This document shows positions 61,676 to 64,000 of a stretch of 64,000 nucleotides of DNA, in pieces (position 1 is the first letter of the stretch; every line of letters starts with the position of its first letter). Both the position numbers and the translations under genes were made by a program. The notes beneath the pieces were generated by a model. That model was not told where the DNA came from and searched no databases. It was given only the letters and a program-made list of their open reading frames with translations. The stretch spans positions 62,001-126,000 of the forward strand of contig NZ_CP120733.1 of the NCBI RefSeq assembly GCF_029542625.1, written 5' to 3'. This stretch comes from Tepidibacter hydrothermalis. GTDB taxonomy: Bacteria; Bacillota; Clostridia; Peptostreptococcales; Peptostreptococcaceae.

Positions 61676-62144
61676 TTTTTTAGAGAGTTATGATTTTATA
61701 GAGGATATGTCTGGAAGAACTATAATTAATTTATTAAAAAGTGTTGAGATGATGAGGTTCATTTATAACAACTTATTTGCACACCATGGCATATCTGAAT
61801 CAAAATTCCATATTCTACTGTTACTTTCATACTCAGAAAACGGAATGGCTTTATCTGAAATAGGGGATAAGTTGTTTGTAACGAGGGCAAATATGACAGG
61901 TCTTATAGATAGAATGGGAAAAGAGGGGTTAGTAGAAAAAAAACTTAACCCTAAAGATAGAAGATCTTCTATAGCCTATCTTACAGATAAGGGAAGAAAA
62001 TTATTTGATAATATAAAAGATACTCATATTGACTTTAGTAGGCAAATGACTAGTGGGCTAAGTATTGAAGAAAAAGAGCAATTAAATACATTACTTGAAA
62101 AGCTTCAAAATGACATAGTGAAGAGTTTTAGTGAGGAGGAATAA
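61653..62144 (+). CDS. MarR-family transcriptional regulator
   Basis: A 163-residue winged-helix regulator from GTG 61653 after CGAGGTGA. The recognition part is ALSEIGDKLFVTRANMTGLI and the wing is KKLNPKDRRSSIAYLT (about residues 65-115). Helices at both ends form the dimer. It sits inside the export operon between the permeases and the TolC-family gene and overlaps the former, so it probably controls this operon in response to the exported compound. Confidence 0.92.
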   Translation: MNNKELFNFLESYDFIEDMSGRTIINLLKSVEMMRFIYNNLFAHHGISESKFHILLLLSYSENGMALSEIGDKLFVTRANMTGLIDRMGKEGLVEKKLNPKDRRSSIAYLTDKGRKLFDNIKDTHIDFSRQMTSGLSIEEKEQLNTLLEKLQNDIVKSFSEEE

Positions 62145-62146
62145 AA

Positions 62147-63520
62147 ATGAATAAAAAAATTATTTCCGTGGCAATATCTGCAGCGCTTGTTTTAACTCCT
62201 ATGAGTACAGCTTTTAATTCATATGGACAAGAAAATATAAAGGAAGAAATAAAAAAAGATGAGAAGAATTTAAATTTGACTTTGGATGATGCTATACAGA
62301 TTGCAACTGAAAATAACTATATATTAAAAGGACTTCAGGTAGATCTAGAAGCTGCAGATTTATCTTTAGATAGAGCTAAACATAATGAGAGAAAGATAAA
62401 TAAAGGACAGGATAAACTTGATGATGCGAGGGATATATTAAGTCAGATAAATGCGGCACTATCTAATCCTTTATTACCTCCTGAACAGAAAAAAGTATTA
62501 GAAGGTCAGAAACAAAAGGTAGAAGAGGGTCTTAAGGGTGGAGAAGGATCTATGGATTTAGCTATAGAAGATGCCAACTCAGTTATAGCTAATAAGTTAA
62601 ATATAGATGTAGATAGAGTATTGGCTGTTAATTCTACAACTGAGCTTATGACTACTATGGCAGATCTTCAAAATGAGGTTACAAAGGATGGATATTTGAT
62701 TGCTCAAAAGCAGATAGGACTTCTTACTCGTCAAAAATATTATGAAGTAATAAAGACTGAGAAGATAGAAAATCTTAAGAAAATAGCTCTTGAAAGAGCT
62801 ACTGCTCAATACAACATGGCAAAGAATGCATATGATGCTGGAATGAAGGCTAAAGATGATGTTTTATTATCTCAAGCTCAAGTTAATCTTATGAATGTAG
62901 ATTATAGAAAAGCTTGTATGAATAGAAAGAATGCAGAAATAGAGCTTAAGAAGGTTATGAATGTAGATCTTGATAAAAATATAAATTTAGTTCAAGACTT
63001 CACTACTACAAAACTAGAAGCTGATTTGGAAGCGGGATTAAAACAAGGTAGTGAGAAAAGAATAGAGATAAGAAAAGCCCAAGCTCAGTACTTAGTTGAT
63101 AAATTGAACTTTGAACTTACATCTGGTCAGTATCCAGACAATACTTATCAGTATAAGGAAGCTAAAATAAAGATGGAAAAGTCAAAGGTAACTATAGATA
63201 GTGCAGCTAAGGAAGTTGAAGCTAGTATAATGCAATCTTATGAATCTGTAGAAGCTACTGCTGATATGTTAGCTTATACAGAGGGGGTAGTCGAAAATGC
63301 TAAAGAATCTCTTGAAATAGCTGAGTACAGATATAAAGAGGGATATGGATTTGAAACTACTGTTATAAAGAATGCAGATCTTCAAGATATGGCAGGTACT
63401 ATGGTTGAGGTTATTGCGGCTCAAGAAAGACTTGCTGATATAGAGGAGAAGGTTATAGAGGTTATATTTAATTATAATTTGGCTAGGGATAAATATTTAA
63501 ATGATATAGGTAGTTATTAG
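62147..63520 (+). CDS. TolC-family protein of the ABC-2 export operon
   Basis: A 457-residue exported protein from ATG 62147, behind GAGGAGG; signal peptide to about NSYGQE (residue 27). It has two helical-hairpin repeats (about 38-260 and 295-455). The second has GQYPDNTYQYKEAK followed by long helices (ASIMQSYESVEATADML), comparable to IKYPSNTYVYKEKE in the TolC-family protein at 51186, so the two form one subfamily. A 90-residue insertion (about 85-175) is absent from the shorter protein. It is the last gene of its operon. Confidence 0.85.
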   Translation: MNKKIISVAISAALVLTPMSTAFNSYGQENIKEEIKKDEKNLNLTLDDAIQIATENNYILKGLQVDLEAADLSLDRAKHNERKINKGQDKLDDARDILSQINAALSNPLLPPEQKKVLEGQKQKVEEGLKGGEGSMDLAIEDANSVIANKLNIDVDRVLAVNSTTELMTTMADLQNEVTKDGYLIAQKQIGLLTRQKYYEVIKTEKIENLKKIALERATAQYNMAKNAYDAGMKAKDDVLLSQAQVNLMNVDYRKACMNRKNAEIELKKVMNVDLDKNINLVQDFTTTKLEADLEAGLKQGSEKRIEIRKAQAQYLVDKLNFELTSGQYPDNTYQYKEAKIKMEKSKVTIDSAAKEVEASIMQSYESVEATADMLAYTEGVVENAKESLEIAEYRYKEGYGFETTVIKNADLQDMAGTMVEVIAAQERLADIEEKVIEVIFNYNLARDKYLNDIGSY

Positions 63521-63555
63521 AAATATAGATTATTTTTAGTTAGCTGCTTGAGCGA

Positions 63556-63760
63556 AAAATGCTGATCATTGAAATACCGCTACTTAGTTAATGTTTTAAT
63601 AAAACTAAAGATCATGACTTATTAAATATCCTAAAAGTTCTTAAACTCGCTTTGCTTAGACAAAGAACTTTTTTAACGGATATTTAAACGTCATAATCTA
63701 AGTTTTATAGTAAACCATTAACAGAAAAGTAGCTAACATTTCAATAATCAGCATTTTTTT
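63556..63760 (+). repeat. Long-hairpin element, family A, copy A8
   Basis: The outer arms AAAATGCTGATCATTGAAAT and ATTTCAATAATCAGCATTTT pair with one mismatch, and a T-run follows. Inside are TACCGCTACTTAGTTAAT, GATCATGACTTATTAAATAT, TTAACGGATATTTAAACGTC and AGTAGCTAACA. It lies 35 bp after the TolC-family gene. A further 3'-end fragment (AAACATTTAAATCATTATCT, then AACATTTTGATTAC) is at 63818-63855. Confidence 0.82.
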
Positions 63761-63997
63761 GAATTATAAGCTAATAAAAAAATTATATTTTCAGAGTGTG
63801 AGAGTGTAAGAAAAAGAAAACATTTAAATCATTATCTAACATTTTGATTACAGATATTTTTTAGTTGGTAGATAATAGAGAAAATCATATTTCTAAAAGA
63901 GGAAGTAATTTAATGTAAATTTAAGGTTATTTTAATACGGTGTTAAGGGTGTTGCTTCATAATTAATATTATATTAAAAAACTTTGGAGGAATATTG

Positions 63998-64000
63998 ATG
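63998..64000 (+). CDS. Start codon of the next gene (3' partial)
   Basis: The window ends with TTTGGAGGAATATTGATG: a good ribosome site 7 bp before ATG 63998. A TTG at 63995 is the alternative. The product cannot be told from this. Confidence 0.5.

Overview
The window is low-GC DNA (about 30 %) with strong AGGAGG-type ribosome sites, many GTG and TTG starts, S-layer homology (SLH) proteins, a Spo0F-like regulator and several signal-peptide or lipoprotein surface proteins. This suggests an anaerobic Clostridia-type Firmicute, probably near Peptostreptococcaceae or Tepidibacter-like lineages; that placement is inference from gene content. I saw no tRNA, rRNA, CRISPR array, prophage or intact insertion sequence.

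Layout. 1-3.9 kb: three surface-protein genes (a partial fibronectin-type protein, a secreted beta-module protein, an SLH protein). 4.6-11.8 kb: one tightly packed five-gene operon joining a CHASE2 adenylate cyclase, an NHL-repeat protein with a C-terminal stalk domain, a FecR plus Ig-like (BIG2) surface protein, a GAF/HD-GYP protein and a DUF3307 membrane protein; it looks like a surface-sensing cyclic-nucleotide system. 13.0-19.6 kb: a 5'-nucleotidase-family enzyme, an unknown protein, an NhaC-type antiporter, small unknowns and a sigma-like factor. 19.7-20.5 kb: a TPP riboswitch with terminator, then thiT. 21.2-23.9 kb: an M20 amidohydrolase with an AbgT transporter. 24.5-27.1 kb (minus strand): a YdcZ transporter, a methyltransferase, and the small-protein trio YvrJ, DUF2922 and DUF1659. 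27.2-31.8 kb: tandem YcdB/PepSY-SLH paralogs, with a third, SLH-less paralog at 37.5 kb. 32.0-37.2 kb: a CitA/MalK-type two-component system, a malic enzyme and a 2-hydroxycarboxylate symporter, i.e. malate or citrate sensing, uptake and decarboxylation. 39.5-46.0 kb: a secreted oligoendopeptidase F, a DUF4430 lipoprotein, galU, a Dabb protein and a TPR membrane protein. 46.3-52.3 kb: a TetR-controlled RND efflux operon with a TolC-family protein. 52.3-54.9 kb: a GGDEF-EAL protein whose N-terminal membrane segment is only in frame from an ATA codon. 55.3-58.0 kb: an SLH protein, a Spo0F-like receiver and a His-rich protein. 58.4-63.5 kb: an adaptor, two ABC-2 permeases, a MarR regulator and a second TolC-family protein, with no ATPase gene. 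The last three bases are the start of another gene.

The most unusual content lies between the genes. A dispersed family of about 200-bp elements, each a single long hairpin, sits just after gene ends (six near-full copies and several fragments). The inner arms are conserved, but the outermost arms differ from copy to copy while staying complementary, and most end in a T-run, as if the element sat inside or had become a terminator hairpin. A second family of about 70-150-bp repeats has a short hairpin whose two sides change together between copies. I know of no described family matching either, but could not search. A decayed transposase remnant lies among them at 12.3 kb.
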